Part shown: positions 10,638 through 21,907 of the stretch, piece after piece
Layout of the letters: each line of letters opens with the position of its first letter
Position numbering within the stretch: position 1 is the first letter of the stretch
Assembly: GCA_017893485.1 (NCBI GenBank)
Contig: CM030367.1
Location: forward strand, 147,301,767-147,365,766
Source of the DNA: Hemerocallis citrina
Taxonomy: Eukaryota > Streptophyta > Magnoliopsida > Asparagales > Asphodelaceae
Reading direction: 5' to 3'
DNA length: 64,000 bases
The notes under the pieces: generated by a model
What the model saw: only the letters and a program-made list of their open reading frames with translations
Told to the model about the DNA's origin: nothing
Databases searched by the model: none
Position numbers and translations under genes: made by a program

Positions 10638-10757
10638 CTGATACACTAGGATCTAAGTACATACTTCCAAAACTGGATACATGGCCAAAGACATACGGCA
10701 ATTTCTTTAAACCGTCTGCTTATCTTGCAAAGCGAGCGGCCAAAGGAGTTTCGCTGG

Positions 10758-11254
10758 TGATATGGTGTAGATGACGTGGCCCCATCAGGGCCATCAGATC
10801 CCCTTCAAATTCTGCTCCTCCATGATCATCAAGTCAACTGAAGTCCAACGAGCTTCTGCCAACTCAGGCCCACAGGCAAACGGGTCCGACCCGGGGTTAG
10901 ATTCCCAGACCCGTTTACCTCTGCCTATAAATACCAGACCCCCCCCCCCCCCCCCCCCTCTCCTTGTCCAAGGTAATAAACTTTTTCCCACCTGAACCCT
11001 AACTATTGTTGCTTTCTTAGTGACTGACTAGATCGTCGGAGGGCCTGTCGCCGGAACTTCTCCCGGTGTTTCTAGGCAGTGTGCAGGTACAAAAGACCAA
11101 GCCGAGCCGAGCACCCGGCCTCTACTTCTCTCCTGCTACTCCCGAGCCGGTCCTACGGCCTAAGATCGGATCAACGCCAGTACCACATCTTCCGCTATAC
11201 AAATTATAAGAACTCACACATGTTGCCCCCATACCCCAAAAACAAACAGCATCA
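10758..11254 (+). mobile_element. 5' LTR of element B (497 bp)
   Basis: TGATATGGTG...CAGCATCA. It differs from the 3' LTR at many scattered sites and has small indels, which indicates an old insertion. Confidence 0.9.
10926..10958 (+). promoter_or_regulatory. LTR TATA box followed by a 20-base poly-C run
   Basis: TATAAATA at 10926-10933 is the likely core promoter of the element. A run of 20 C starts six bases later (10939-10958). The 3' LTR has the same arrangement with 27 C, while the A LTR has CTCCTCCTCAC instead. Confidence 0.7.
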
Positions 11255-11809
11255 GGTTCGATACTGACGCCATCAAATCCCAGCCAGGGACATCATCCCA
11301 AATTCGAGCTCTTACATGGCTCCCAATGCCAGAAGGATCGTCACCTCTGAACGTCGTCCAGAACCTCCTCCCTTCACATCCATGCCGACGCCCGGGGCTC
11401 TAACCAACCACGGGTCGAGGGCAAGGTAAGACCCGGGCCAAGTGCCTCTTATTTGGTCGCGACTGATTTACAGCTGGTCATCTTGAATCGGCAAGCCAGT
11501 TGAACAAGGGGAGGGGCCGCTTCCAACTCGGTCCTGAACCATCGCAGGCAGCCATCCCTAGAACGAGAACTGGGACATAGTCACACACCCCGGGGACCTC
11601 CACCCCCGCGTGACCCGGTGGAGCAAGCCCTGGTCACAAGGGTCAAGTTCCAAAACTTTCAGAAAGAGGTCCTCCAGGCAATTCGAGGTGGCCCTGGAAC
11701 CGAGGCGCGCGACAACGCCTACCCCCGGTCAGAAGCAAGAGGCGGCGAATCTCACGGATTGACCCGCCCCATAGAACGGGAAGACGCCGTCTTTTGATGC
11801 CTCCAGGAG
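11255..11809 (+). other. Leader and decayed N-terminal gag region of element B
   Basis: GC-rich with no open frame longer than a few dozen codons. It probably holds the untranslated leader and the degraded gag start. Confidence 0.45.
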
Positions 11810-12915
11810 ATGGAGAACTGCCTCGACCATCTCGGCGAGGGCGGGCCGATGCCAGGCCATGGTTATAGGCCGACCCGACCCCTATTATCCACTCAAATCT
11901 TGGAAGCTGAGATCCATAGAAATTTTAGACCTCCCCAATTCGAAATGTACAACAGCGATGGTGATCCCGCTGATCACATGGAAGGGTTTAGAACCCTCAT
12001 GATGATTCACAACGCTACGGATCCCCTTCTACGATGCGCTTTCCCTACCACTCTGCGAGGTCCGGTTCAGGAATGGTTCTCGAAACTCACCCCCGGCTCG
12101 ATCTTCTCACTTGACTAGTTAGAAGCAAACTTCCTGGCCCACTTCGTGACTAGCAGGAAGGTCGAGAAGACAAACGCATCCTTTCTAGACCTCAGACAGA
12201 AGGAAGGGGAGTCACTCTGCGAGTTTGTTCGGAGGTTCACCGCCGAGGCAAGGTCTATTTCCTTTCTCAACGCGAGTGTCGCTTCTGCAGCTTTCCGACA
12301 TAATGTTCGCCACGGCTAGCTTAAGGCTTCCTAAGCCAACAAACCACCCATCGACTTCCCTGACCTACTCAATAGGGTCGAGAAGTACATTCAGGCAGAA
12401 AAGGTCCTACACCCTGAGGGCACCAAAGAAGCCGCAACCAAGGGGAAGTGTAAGGCAGACGATGCTGAGCCAGTCAAAAAAGTGACAAAAGAAGCGGCCA
12501 GTCTGAAAAGAATTCCTCTGGACCCCCATTTTGAAAGATATACACCGCTGACCAAGAACGTATTGGCAATCCTGATGGAGATCGAGGATAAAGGGATCGC
12601 CCAACTTCCCTTCTGAACAAGCAACAATAAGAAGCAGGACCAGAGATTCTACTGCCGCTTCCACCGAGACAATGGGCACGAGACGGACAACTATCAGGCC
12701 CTCAAAATAGAGATTGAGGCCCTCATCAAATGAGGGTACTTGAGGGAGTTCACCCGGGATAACCTAGGAGATCGGAGGGATCCGAGGAACCCGAGGCCTT
12801 CGCCTCCCCCTCGAATGATCAATCGGCGACCCGAGCGGGACCCAAGCCCGAGGAGACTGGAGGGTAGGCCATCCTACACTGCGTCCATGGTAGACCCATG
12901 GGAGGGGAATCCAAT
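11810..12915 (+). pseudogene. gag of element B (broken)
   Basis: One frame shows the plant retrotransposon gag domain: QILEAEIHRNFRPPQFEMY, DPADHMEGFRTLM, RGPVQEWFSKLTPGSI, FLDLRQKEGESLCEF. The end has the Tat gag motif YCRFHRDNGHETDNY followed by EIEALIK and GYLREF. This degenerate zinc-binding block is common in Tat gags, but its last Cys is Tyr here. Gag forms the particle and binds the element RNA. In-frame stops at about 12116, 12319, 12341, 12614 and 12731 break it; most fit one-step transitions such as CAG to TAG. The frame shifts to pol near 12915. Confidence 0.85.
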
Positions 12916-14226
12916 ACCTCTGGTAAGGCTTTCGTCCGAGAGGTTAACTCTGTTCGAGACCATCCCTCTTCCCAGATTTAGCAGCGGCCAATCTCCTTTT
13001 CCGCAGAGGACCTGGAGGGAGTCCGGCTCCCGCACTGTGATGCCCTCATCATTAGCCTCATCATGGCAAACTTCGAAGTTCGCTGAATTCTCGTGGACAA
13101 CGGAAGCTCAGTTAACATCCTCTTCTTGGAAGCACTTGAGAACCTCAAGCTCCCTCGAGATAAGCTAAAGCCGGTCGGGTACACCCTTCACGGGTTCTCG
13201 AGCATTCCCGTACAAATCGAAGGGATCATGACACTGGATGTAACAGCTGACACGAAACCCATCATACGGACCGAATCAATGGACTTCATCGTGGTCAACG
13301 TCAAGGCGGCGTACAACGCCATTCTCGGCCGACCCGGGCTTTGCTCATTTCAGGCAGTCCCCTCAGCCTACAACTTGAAGTTGAAGTTCCCTACTGACCT
13401 GGGGATCGGTGTGGTCCAAGGGAATCAGGAGGCTGCACGTTCGTGCTACATGACCGCGATAGGAGGCAGGGTGTTTCCCCTTGATGCAGTCGAGCTCCCA
13501 CCGGACAGAAGCAAGCCCGAGTCAGAACCTGCGGATGAATTGGAGGAGGTCTCATTCGAGGTAGAAGACAAGTCTAAGTGGGTCCGCTTGAGCCGCTCTC
13601 TTCCCCATGATCTCAAACCAGGCCTAATTGATTGTGTTCGCTGCAATATCGACATCTTCGCTTGGATCCCGTCCGACATGCCCAGGATTTTCGAAGACCT
13701 GATCATGCACAGGCTAAGCATCTCCCCGGGCTCCAAGCTGGTCCATCAGAAGCGACGCAAGTTTGCCCCGAAGAGGCAACAAGCAGTAAAAGTGGAGGTG
13801 GGCAAACTGTTGTCCGCCCTGTTCATTCAAGAGGTCAGCTATCCCGAATAGCTAGCTAACGCCGTAATGGTGAAGAAGGCCAGCGGGATCTGGAGGATCT
13901 GCATAGACTTCACGAACCTGAACAGGGCGTGCCCTAAAGATCATTTCCCCCTCCCGAGCATCGATGCGCTGATTGACGCGATATCTGGTCATAAGCTACT
14001 GACCTTCATGGATGCCTTTTCAGGCTATAATCAAATCCGGATGTACCTTCCGGATATCGCCAAAACGTCCTTCGTTATCGACCAGGGTCTTTACTGTTAC
14101 CGGGTCATGCTCTTCGGGCTTAAGAACACCAAAGCCACCTACCAGAGACTTGTCAACCGAGTTTTCAAAGATCAGATCGGTCGTAATATAGAGGTATACG
14201 TCGACGACATGCTCGTCAAAAGATGA
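12916..14226 (+). pseudogene. Protease and reverse transcriptase of element B (broken)
   Basis: The aspartic protease motif is LVDNGSSVNILF at about 13090, with the second half AILGRPGL near 13320. RT follows: WRICIDFTNLNRACPKDHFP, FMDAFSGYNQIRM, and the catalytic YVDDM at 14197-14211. Stops at about 13850 (expected Trp: TGG to TAG) and 14224 (expected Arg: CGA to TGA) interrupt it. The canonical FGLKNAGATYQRL motif has changed to FGLKNTKATYQRL. Confidence 0.88.
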
Positions 14227-15020
14227 CGAGGGCAGGACCATGTTGCCGACCTCGAGGAAGCCTTTGGCATCCTTCGGTCCTACAATATGAGGCTCAATCC
14301 CACCAAGTGTGCCTTCGGCATCTCCTTAGGGAAATTTCTCCGGTTCATCATTAGCCAGCATGGCTAGAGGAAAATCTCGAGAAGATCCAGGCTATAATCG
14401 ACATGGCCCCTCCCAGAAACATTAAGGAGGTTCAACGGCTCACGGGAAGACTGGCGGCCATCGGCCGCTTCCGCTCCAAGCCTCGAGAGAAGTTCCTCCC
14501 CTTGTTCAAGGCTTTGCGAAGAGCGAAAGGCTTCGAATTGGGCGACCCCCAGCAACAGGCGTTCAATCAGTTAAAGTCCTACCTCGCCAACCCTCCACTT
14601 CTGAACAAACCCGAACCAGACGAACCCCTCTTGTTATACCTATCAGCCTCGAAAAACGCACTCAGTACCGTGCTCGTCCGGGAAGACAACAGAATTCATA
14701 AGCCTCTCTACTATGTGAGTAAAGTCCTACTCTCGGCTGAGACCCGATATACCAAGATGAAGAAGGTTGCCTACGCCCTGGTCATGGCCACGCGAAAGCT
14801 CCATCCTTATTTTCAGGCCCACTCGATCCAGGTCCTTACGGGCCAGACTCTTAAGGCCGTCCTCCACAAGCTTGAGATTTCCAGACGTTTAGTCAAGTGG
14901 TCGATCGAGCTGAGCCAGTACGACATAGCTACCAGCCTAGGACAGCCATTAAGGGACATGCCCTCGTCGAATTCATCACGATGTGCACTATCTCCGAGCT
15001 GTCCGACATTCAAGAGGTAG
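14227..15020 (+). pseudogene. RT connection and first RNase H domain of element B
   Basis: Reads KEVQRLTGRLAAIGRF (RT thumb/tether), then LLLYLSASKNALSTVLVRE, KPLYYVSKVLLSAETRY and ALVMATRKLHPYFQ, the RNase H fold. In Tat elements this first RNase H is usually degenerate, and here the Asp expected in the YLSVSD-type motif is absent (YLSASK). A frameshift near 14930-14960 separates it from the second RNase H. Confidence 0.8.
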
Positions 15021-15410
15021 ATCCGGTTTGTGAAGTTTATGTCGATGGCTCATCTTGTGAGGTGGGCAGCGGTGCAGGTGTCATCCTCAAAGGTCCCGAC
15101 AACTTCATTCTCAAGTATTCTCTTCGCCTGAACTTCCGAGCCTCTAACAACGAGGCAGGAGGCTTTGATCGCAGGGCTCACCCTAGTGCACAAGGCTGGG
15201 GCCAGGAAAATCAGGGCCTTTAGCAACTCCAAGCTCATGGTCAACCAGATCACTGGGGAGTATGAGGCTCGTGACGCTCGGATGGTCCGATACTTGGCGG
15301 TAGTCCAGCAGCTCTTGACGTCCTTCGATTTCTCCTCGGTGGAACGGAACCCTAGGGAGAAAAATGCCTAGGCTGATTCCTTGTCAAAACTCGCCTCATC
15401 ATCCTTCGAA
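15021..15410 (+). pseudogene. Second, archaeal-like RNase H (aRNH) of element B
   Basis: The motif order is VYVDGSS (first Asp), SNNEA (Glu), FSNSKLMVNQI and ADSLSKLA (last Asp). The third site is Asn (AAC at 15225-15227) where the family has Asp (SDSQL). A small deletion near 15155 shifts frame and removes part of the EYEAL block, and a TAG at about 15370 replaces the expected CAG. A second RNase H after the first is diagnostic of the Tat lineage. Confidence 0.82.
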
Positions 15411-15589
15411 GGCCTCGACCACACCATCCTAATCGAAGTCCTCCTCAAGCCCAGCATCGACCTCCTCGATGCCTTCTGCCTCACCACCGAACCTCAACCA
15501 GACAACTGGACGAATCCCATCCGGAAGTTCCTGGCAGAGGGCGAGCTTCCTCAAGATCGGGCCGAGGAGAGAATGACCAGGGTCCGCTA

Positions 15590-16763
15590 AGAAAGTTTCA
15601 TCATAATTAACGAGGCACTCTTCAAGCACTCGTACACAACAACGGATGGCAGACCCTACCTTCACTGCCTGACCCCCGATGAAGCCAAGTACGCCCTGGA
15701 GGAACTGCATGAAGGAATCGGGGGGTGTCACATGGGGAGCAAGTCGCTCACCAGAAAAGCCCTAAACCACGGGTACTACTGGCCGACCATGTTACAAGAT
15801 GCCCAAAACATCGTTAAAAGGTGCGGCCCTTGCCAAAGATTCTCTTCGGTGAAAAGGCTTCCACAAGCCAACCTCCGCTACCTGGCCAGTTCGACCCCCT
15901 TTGCTATGTGGGGAATGGACTTGGTCGGCCCTTTTCCAAAAGCAATGGGCCAAAGGAAGTTCCTGGTTGTGGCCATCGACTACTTCACCAAATGGATCGA
16001 GGCAGAACCCCCGATCACGATCACAGAACACCAAACTCAGCAATTTTTCTAGAAGCACATCATCTGTCGGTTTAGGATCCTGCAGGTACTCATCCCAGAC
16101 AACGGGACCCAGTTTGGAGGCAAGAACTTTCGGAAGTTTTGCGAACACATTGGTATCCAGTAGCGCTTCTCATCAATATGTCATCCTCAGTCAAATGGCC
16201 AGGCCGAAAATGCAAATCGTCAAATCCTTGACGGTCTCAAGAAGCGGTTGGATAATTCATCTAAGGGGCTTTGGGTCGACGAGTTACCGAGTGTACTTTC
16301 GGCGCACCGGATGATGAAGAGAACCCCCACGGGCAAGTCACCGTTCAACCTAACCTACGGCACAGAGGCGGTTATCCCCTTGGAGATCGGGCTCCCCTCG
16401 CCCAGGATCATAGCCTTCGATGAGGAGAACAACTCAACGGACCTGAAAGCCAACTTGGATCTCATCAATGAGGTCAGGAAAAAATCTGCCGTTAGAAGAA
16501 GCATATACCAACAATGGATCGAGATGTTTTATAACAAGAAAGTCTGTCCCACCGACATCAAGCTAGGTGACCTCGTGCTCAGAAAGCTAGCAGCATCCGA
16601 CCCCAGCAGAAAGAGAAAATTGGCCCTTAATTGGGAGGGCCCGTATAACGTCTTCGAAGTGGTACGCCCCGGCACGTACCGACTCACAGACCAAGGTGGC
16701 AGGATAGTGAAGAGGCCCTGGAACGCGGAACACCTCATCAAGTTCCTCGAAGGGGATGACTAG
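15590..16763 (+). pseudogene. Integrase of element B (broken)
   Basis: The zinc-binding HEGIGGCHMG...CGPCQ (15710-15840) precedes the catalytic core: Asp in WGMDLVGPFPKA, Asp in IPDNGTQFGG (about 16097) and Glu in NGQAEN (about 16205). All three acidic residues are visible across frames. The C-terminal part ends WEGPYNVFEVVRPGTYRL and NAEHLIKF. Stops at about 16050 (Trp to TAG) and 16160 (Gln to TAG), plus a frameshift near 16160-16240, disable it. There is no chromodomain. Confidence 0.88.
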
Positions 16764-16904
16764 ACTCCTTTTGTAACCAAGCTTATGTAACCGACCCCCT
16801 GTAATCAGCACTACGTGCCCCTCTTTTTTTTGTTTTGTTGTAAATAATAAAGTGTAAAGCTTGGAATTTCCTTTGTTATTTTTATGTTTATTTTTGTGCA
16901 TTCA
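16764..16904 (+). other. 3' end of the gag-pol unit with a poly-A-signal-like motif
   Basis: After the pol stop (TAG at about 16761) come TTTTTTTTGTTTTG and AATAAAGTG (about 16847), resembling a plant polyadenylation region before the array. Confidence 0.4.
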
Positions 16905-17400
16905 CCACACCCTAGCTTTCTCACAAGCATGAGGGCTCGACATTCGGCATTGACCTCGAGCAACACCCCAGCTTTCTGAACCTCTATGGGCTAGGCGCTC
17001 GGCAATAACCTCGAGCCACATCCTAGCTTTCTCACAAGCATGGGGGCTTGACATTCGGCATTGACCTCGAGCAATGCCTTAGCTTTCTCAAGCTGTATGG
17101 GCTAGGCGCTCAGCAATGACCTCGAGCCACACCCTAGCTTTCTCACAAAGATGGGGGTTCGACATTCGGCATTGACCACGAGCAACGCCCTAGCTTTCTC
17201 AACCTGTATGGGCTAGGTGCTCGGCAATGACCTCGAGCCACACCCTAGCTTTCTCACAAGCATGGGGGCTCAACATTCGACATTGACCTCGAGCAACGCC
17301 CTAGATTTCTCAAGCTGTATGGGCTAGGCGCTCGACAATGGCCTCGAGCCACACCCTAGTTTTCTACAAAGCACGGGGGCTCGACATTCAGCTTACGCTA
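16905..17400. repeat. Tandem array 1 of element B, 111-bp period
   Basis: CCTAGCTTTCTCAC-type motifs start at 16911, 17022, 17133, 17244 and 17355, an exact 111-bp spacing. Each unit is a dimer of two related half-units of about 55 bp. Confidence 0.92.
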
Positions 17401-18704
17401 CAGGCGGCATCCCAATCTTTCTTACAAGTTGAAGGGACGGAAAAATCAAATTTCATTCATCATAATGCCTTGAATGACCACAGTACAATAGAGATTATTA
17501 CAAAGGTTTTTTTTAACCCAATCTAAGTTTTTCTCGTAGGGATTTTTTTGGCTAACACGGACCATCTCGAGCCCCACCGAACGGGTCCGTTCTCCAGTGA
17601 GCTCATCCGGCACCACCAGCAACGCCAGTGTAGATGTCCCGGCAACAGAGCTTTGCGCATCAGCCGGCCTTGCCATTTTCAGATACAATGTCGGTGAGGA
17701 TCCCAAGACAGAGGGGTTACCTCCTCCAAAAGGGCTGAACTGGGATCCTCTTGTACCGAGCATGACCTTCAACCTCTGAATCTCCAGCTTCTTCTCCACC
17801 ATGACCTCATGGAGAACGAACTCAGAGGTCGGTCGCCTGGAGGAGACATCAGACATCAACCATTTCATCTCGACACTCCTCCAGTCCCAATCGGCTATAG
17901 CCTTCTTCGAGTGCGCCGCCTCTAAACTGAGCTCCTTGGACTTGTTCATGAAATAGCTTACCGCTACTTCCCGATCGCGGGCCTATTTGCAATAGCGAAT
18001 CAAGACACTTTCCTTCGACTCTAGCATGTTCTGAAGTCGACGAACCTCGGTAGAACTGAAGTCGACTCCTAGGGTCTCGTCCATCTGAAAAAAAAAGTAG
18101 AGGAAACAATATTTCACTCCAAAATTTAGGTCGGCCAAAAACACATGATTATATTAATCCAAAAAAGATAGTTACAAAAAAGCGGTGGCCAGTCCGTGCT
18201 CGACAAATACAAAAAGAAAAAGGAAAATATAAAAACTACATCTTATAGGGGAGCTGCACCTCGTCGACCGTTCGCCCCATGCCTCTCTCTCTCTATGCTC
18301 GGGTCTCTCGGCACCTCGTCACCCTCACCTTCGGGGTTCAGTCAAAGCATGGGCGGCTACCAGCCATAGTGGGGGTGGTCGATTTTCGCTTGAGGGTAAA
18401 GGAGGAGAAAGTGCTCCTTCGCCCGATCATACGCCTCGTCTTGGGCATTCATCAGCTCCTCCTCTGCCACGGCCAGCAGCTCCTCGTACTCCGCAGCTGC
18501 CTTGCCTTGAACCTCTGCCAAAGCACGAAGGTGTTGGTCCTGTTGGGAGGCAAGGTCAGCTTGAAGGGCCTGCACTGCCCCCTGAGCTGCCGTCGGCTCG
18601 AGCTTCAGGTTCTTCGCTTCACGCAGGTACCTGTCGACGTTCTGCTTCTCGGCCTTGACTTCTTTGTCGAAGCACCTCTTCAGCTGCGCCCCGGCCATTG
18701 ACGC

Positions 18705-18777
18705 CTAAGTGGAGAGACAAAAATCAGAAAACAATGCCAAGTACAAAAAATCTAAAAATCGGCGAACCAATACTTAC
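18705..18777 (-). other. Intron 2 of the element B antisense gene (73 nt)
   Basis: Minus strand GTGGTG|GTAAGTATTGG ... TCCACTTAG|GCGTC. Same donor and same length as copy A. Confidence 0.75.
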
Positions 18778-19214
18778 CACCACGTTGGCTTGAGCCCACT
18801 TTATGTAGCATGTCTCGACAGTCTCTATCACCAAGATGGACCGGTCGTGCGTCGTGGCAAGGTTATCTACAACCTCGACCAAGATCGGGCCCTTTACCAG
18901 TGAGTCTCCCTCTTTCACTGACCATTCCGGGGCGAAAGGCCTTAGCTCCCTCTTGCCCACCATCTCCTGGGCGTCGGGTCGCAAGGAAGGGGTCCCTGCC
19001 TTCAAGACCTCTACAACCTTGCGACTGTTGGAGCTCGGTGCCGCCTCTAGTACTTCCCCGACAGAGAAGGTCTTTGCCTTCTTATGGGGCCGCTCTGAAG
19101 GACCTTCCGAGCCCTTATGGACAGACCCCGCCTTCGAAGCCGCCTTCTTGGCCCTCCTCTTTTCGAAAAGATCCTTCAAGGCCTTCCGTGCGTCAAGCTT
19201 TGCCTGGTCTATCG

Positions 19215-19282
19215 CTATAAGAAAGAAGAGGGAATGTTAACGCGAAGCCAGAAAGTTAAACAAAAATAAAAAGAAAATATAC
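19215..19282 (-). other. Intron 1 of the element B antisense gene (68 nt)
   Basis: Minus strand CCCTT|GTATATTTTC ... TTTCTTATAG|CGATAGACC. The position matches the 67-nt intron of copy A. Confidence 0.7.
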
Positions 19283-20571
19283 AAGGGTCGGCTGGGCTCA
19301 GTCCGGTCCGGGCTAAGTGTGATTCTGTCACATTCGGCCAACCGATGTTGTGTCCCTCAACAATCCTATCAACATCAGCCCACTCCGCCTCAGTCAAGTC
19401 CCTCCGCCTCGTGGGTTTGTGGTTCGACTTGTAGAAATTCCAAGTTGTAGGAATTTCCCAAGGTACCTTGCTTTGGACCACGAAGTACTTGGCCTTCCAC
19501 CCCTTGATAGAATCCGGATGTCTGTGCACCACTTTCTTCTGGGGCCAGGCGATATATAGTATATGCCCTCCTGATCTCCGAGCGAGCTCACCCCTAAGAC
19601 GAACCAAAAATACTTCAGCTTTAGGGACACCTTCTTCTGTTCACACATCAAAATGAAGCAGACTAACTGCTTCCACAAGTTGGGGCCGTACTGCATCGGA
19701 AAGAGCTCCCCCCACCTCAGCACCCTCTTGATGAACGGGTGCAACGATAGCCTTAGTCCCGAGATGAAGGTGTCCTCGGGAAACATACAGAAGTCGGGGC
19801 TAACTTGGTGGTGGGGCAAAGACCAGGGCTCGAGATCATCAGCTCGTACTCCCGCCTGATGAAGTAGCTGGCCCTTATCACGAGCAGATAGTCGGCCTTC
19901 AGGATACACTGAACCCTGTCCATCTGTATTTGGGTTCGGTTCGGCGAAGATACATCCATGCCAAATTGAACCAAGTTCTTGACGTCGTCAGGATACATCC
20001 TGATCGACTGGGGGTTCTTGTATTATGGGATGTCGAGCCCTTGCACTGGCTATTACTCGTCTGGTGTCCTCGGACTGTCCGGTAGGCGCTACTTCCTCTT
20101 CTTCTTCCGAAATCGAGGAGCCTTCGGAGGAGATGGTGTCGCTAAAGGAGGGAGAGGGGGAAGAGCCTCTCCTTCCTCACTACCTTCCTTATCCGCCCCT
20201 CCCTCGACCCCTTCCTCACTACCTTCCTGATCCACCACTCTTTCCTCCACCTCTTCAACTAATATCTCGACCTTGACGGTAGAAGTGTTGGACACTACCA
20301 CGTATGGCTTGCAGCTTCGGAGTGGCACCATGTCCAAAACCTGGTCATCTAGATCCCAGGACGGGGAGTCCGACTGAAGATCCACCTTATCTCAGCCGAA
20401 GGCACTCGCTTCAGAATCAGACTGAGAGCGCGATATAACAAAAAATTACTAACCTGAATTTCTTGAAAGGAGAGATCAACAGAAAAGTTATCGCCGGTGG
20501 GTAGAGAGAAGCTCCTATTTTTAGAAAGAGAAAGCAAAGTGAAGATATGGAGAGGGGGGGGGGGGTGGAGG

Positions 20572-20579
20572 ATTTATAG
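20572..20579 (-). promoter_or_regulatory. TATA box for the element B antisense gene
   Basis: Minus strand ACTCTATAAATCC lies about 140 bp upstream of the (lost) start codon and is followed by a CT-rich leader with a 12-base C run. It is shared with copy A. Confidence 0.65.
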
Positions 20580-20774
20580 AGTGACTAACAACGCCTCGAA
20601 TTCCATGTTGGAATCCTGACCGTTCAATCTTGATCATCAAGATCAAATGGCTGATGAGATTTCGACGCCTCGAATTCTACATTGGAATCCTGATCGATTC
20701 GATCTTGATCATCAAGATCTAACGGCTGATAAGATTTCCATGCCTCGAATTCCTCCCCCATGATGTCAGCATCA

Positions 20775-21907
20775 CATGCAATGCCCTAGCTTTCATACAA
20801 GCTATATGGTCTTAATGCTCGGCGATGACCTTGAGCCACGCCCTAGCTTGCTCACAAGTTGTATGGGCTCGACGCTCGGCATTGACCTTGAGACACGCCC
20901 TAGATTTCACACAAGTAGGGGGTCGATGCCCGGCCGTGACCTCGAGCCACGCCCTAGCTTTCTCAAAAGCTGCATGGGCTCGACACTCGGCAGTGACATC
21001 AGCCATGCCCTAGCTTTCTCACAAGCTATATGGGCTCGACATTTGGTAGTGACCTCGAGCCACACTCTAGCTTTCACACAAGTAGGGGGCTCGACGCTCG
21101 GTAGTGACCTCGAGCCACACCCTAGCTTTCACATAAGCAGGGGGGCTCGACGCTCGGAAATGACCTCGAGCCACACCCTAGCTTTCTCATAAGTAGGGGG
21201 GCTTAATGCTGGGCATTGATTTCGAGCCTCCTCCTAGCTTTCATAACAAGCAGGGGTCTCGACGCTCGAAATTGATCTTGAGCCTCCCCCTAACTTTCAC
21301 AACAAGTAGGGGGGATTGACGCTCGGCATTGACCACGAGCTTCTCCCTAGCTTTCACAACAAGTAGGGAGCTCAACATTCGACATTGACCTCGAGCCTCC
21401 CCCTAGGTTTCACAACAAGCATGGGGCTCGACCCTCAGCATTGACCCTGAGCCACGCCCTCTCTTTCACAACAAGCAGGGGGCTCGACGCTCGGCAGTGA
21501 CCTCGAGCCATGCCCTAGCTTTCTCACAAGCTATATGGGCTTGACACTCGGCAGTAACCTGGAGCCACACCCTAGCTTTCACACAAGCAGGGGGCTCGAC
21601 ACTTGGCAGTGACCTCAAGCCACACCCTAGCTTCATACTAGCAGGGGGTCGACACTTGGCTGTGACCTTGAGCCATGCCCTAGCTTTCTCAAAAGTTTCT
21701 TAGGCTCAATGCTCGGCAGTGACCTTGAGCCATGCCCTAGTTTTCTCACAAGCTATATGGGCTCGACACTCGGTAGTGACCTCGAGCCACACCCTAGATT
21801 TCATACAAGCAGGGGGCTCGACGCTCGACAGTGACCTCAAGCCACACCCTAGCTTTCACACAAGCAGTGGGGTGCAATGCTCGGAAATGACCTCGAGCCA
21901 CACCCTA
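20775..21907. repeat. Tandem array 2 of element B, segment 1
   Basis: About 1.1 kb of the same 55-60-bp family (GGGGGCTCGACGCTCGGCAG, TGACCTCGAGCCACACCC, TAGCTTTCACACAAGCA). The array continues at 25642, 37428 and 45511 after nested insertions. Confidence 0.9.

Larger units (their letters stand above)
9789..10757 (+). pseudogene. Peroxisomal multifunctional protein (MFP/AIM1-type) gene fragment, penultimate exons
   Basis: Exon 9789-9937 (149 nt) reads KLADKDIIEMIFYPVVNEAC, then DEGIAVKASDLDIASIMGMG and FPSF. This matches the C-terminal 3-hydroxyacyl-CoA dehydrogenase part of plant MFP2/AIM1, which carries out the hydratase and dehydrogenase steps of peroxisomal beta-oxidation. It ends CTTTCAG|GTACCC. 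The next exon starts CACCAG|GGGCGG at 10403 and runs to 10756, interrupted by a 207-bp hAT MITE. After the MITE it reads ADTLGSKYI...TYGNFFKPSAYLAKRAAKGVSL. A 36-kb element separates it from the last exon (47124-47165). Only about the last 110 of some 720 residues are present, a conserved Trp is Gly (MFGAD), and the earlier exons are missing, so it is a dead fragment. Confidence 0.85.
17446..20436 (-). pseudogene. Antisense gene of element B, PF04195-like
   Basis: Minus strand, same layout as 540-3497. It has a Ser/Glu-rich N-terminus, then FISGLRLSLHPFIKRVL, PMQYGPNLWKQLVCFIL and KYFWFVLGVSSL (19560-19780), and KGWKAKYFVVQSKVPWEI. An EAEWADVD motif, a Lys/Arg linker (FEKRRAKKAASKAG), a coiled coil (18357-18698, ALQADLASQQDQHLRALAEV) and the C-terminal NKSKELSLEA...EFVLHEV block follow. 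The middle resembles plant PF04195. Start codon ATG of copy A is ATA here (20434-20436). Two GT-AG introns (19215-19282, 18705-18777) and a TATA box (20572-20579) match copy A in place. The role is unknown. Confidence 0.78.

Noticed and set aside
10448..10774. 108-codon ORF as a single gene
   Set aside because: It fuses the hAT MITE to the MFP exon. Only the part after 10637 is exon, and that belongs to the spliced gene.
11255..11290. Primer-binding site of element B
   Set aside because: The bases after the 5' LTR (GGTTCGATACTGACGCC) do not start with TGG and I could not match them to a tRNA 3' end.
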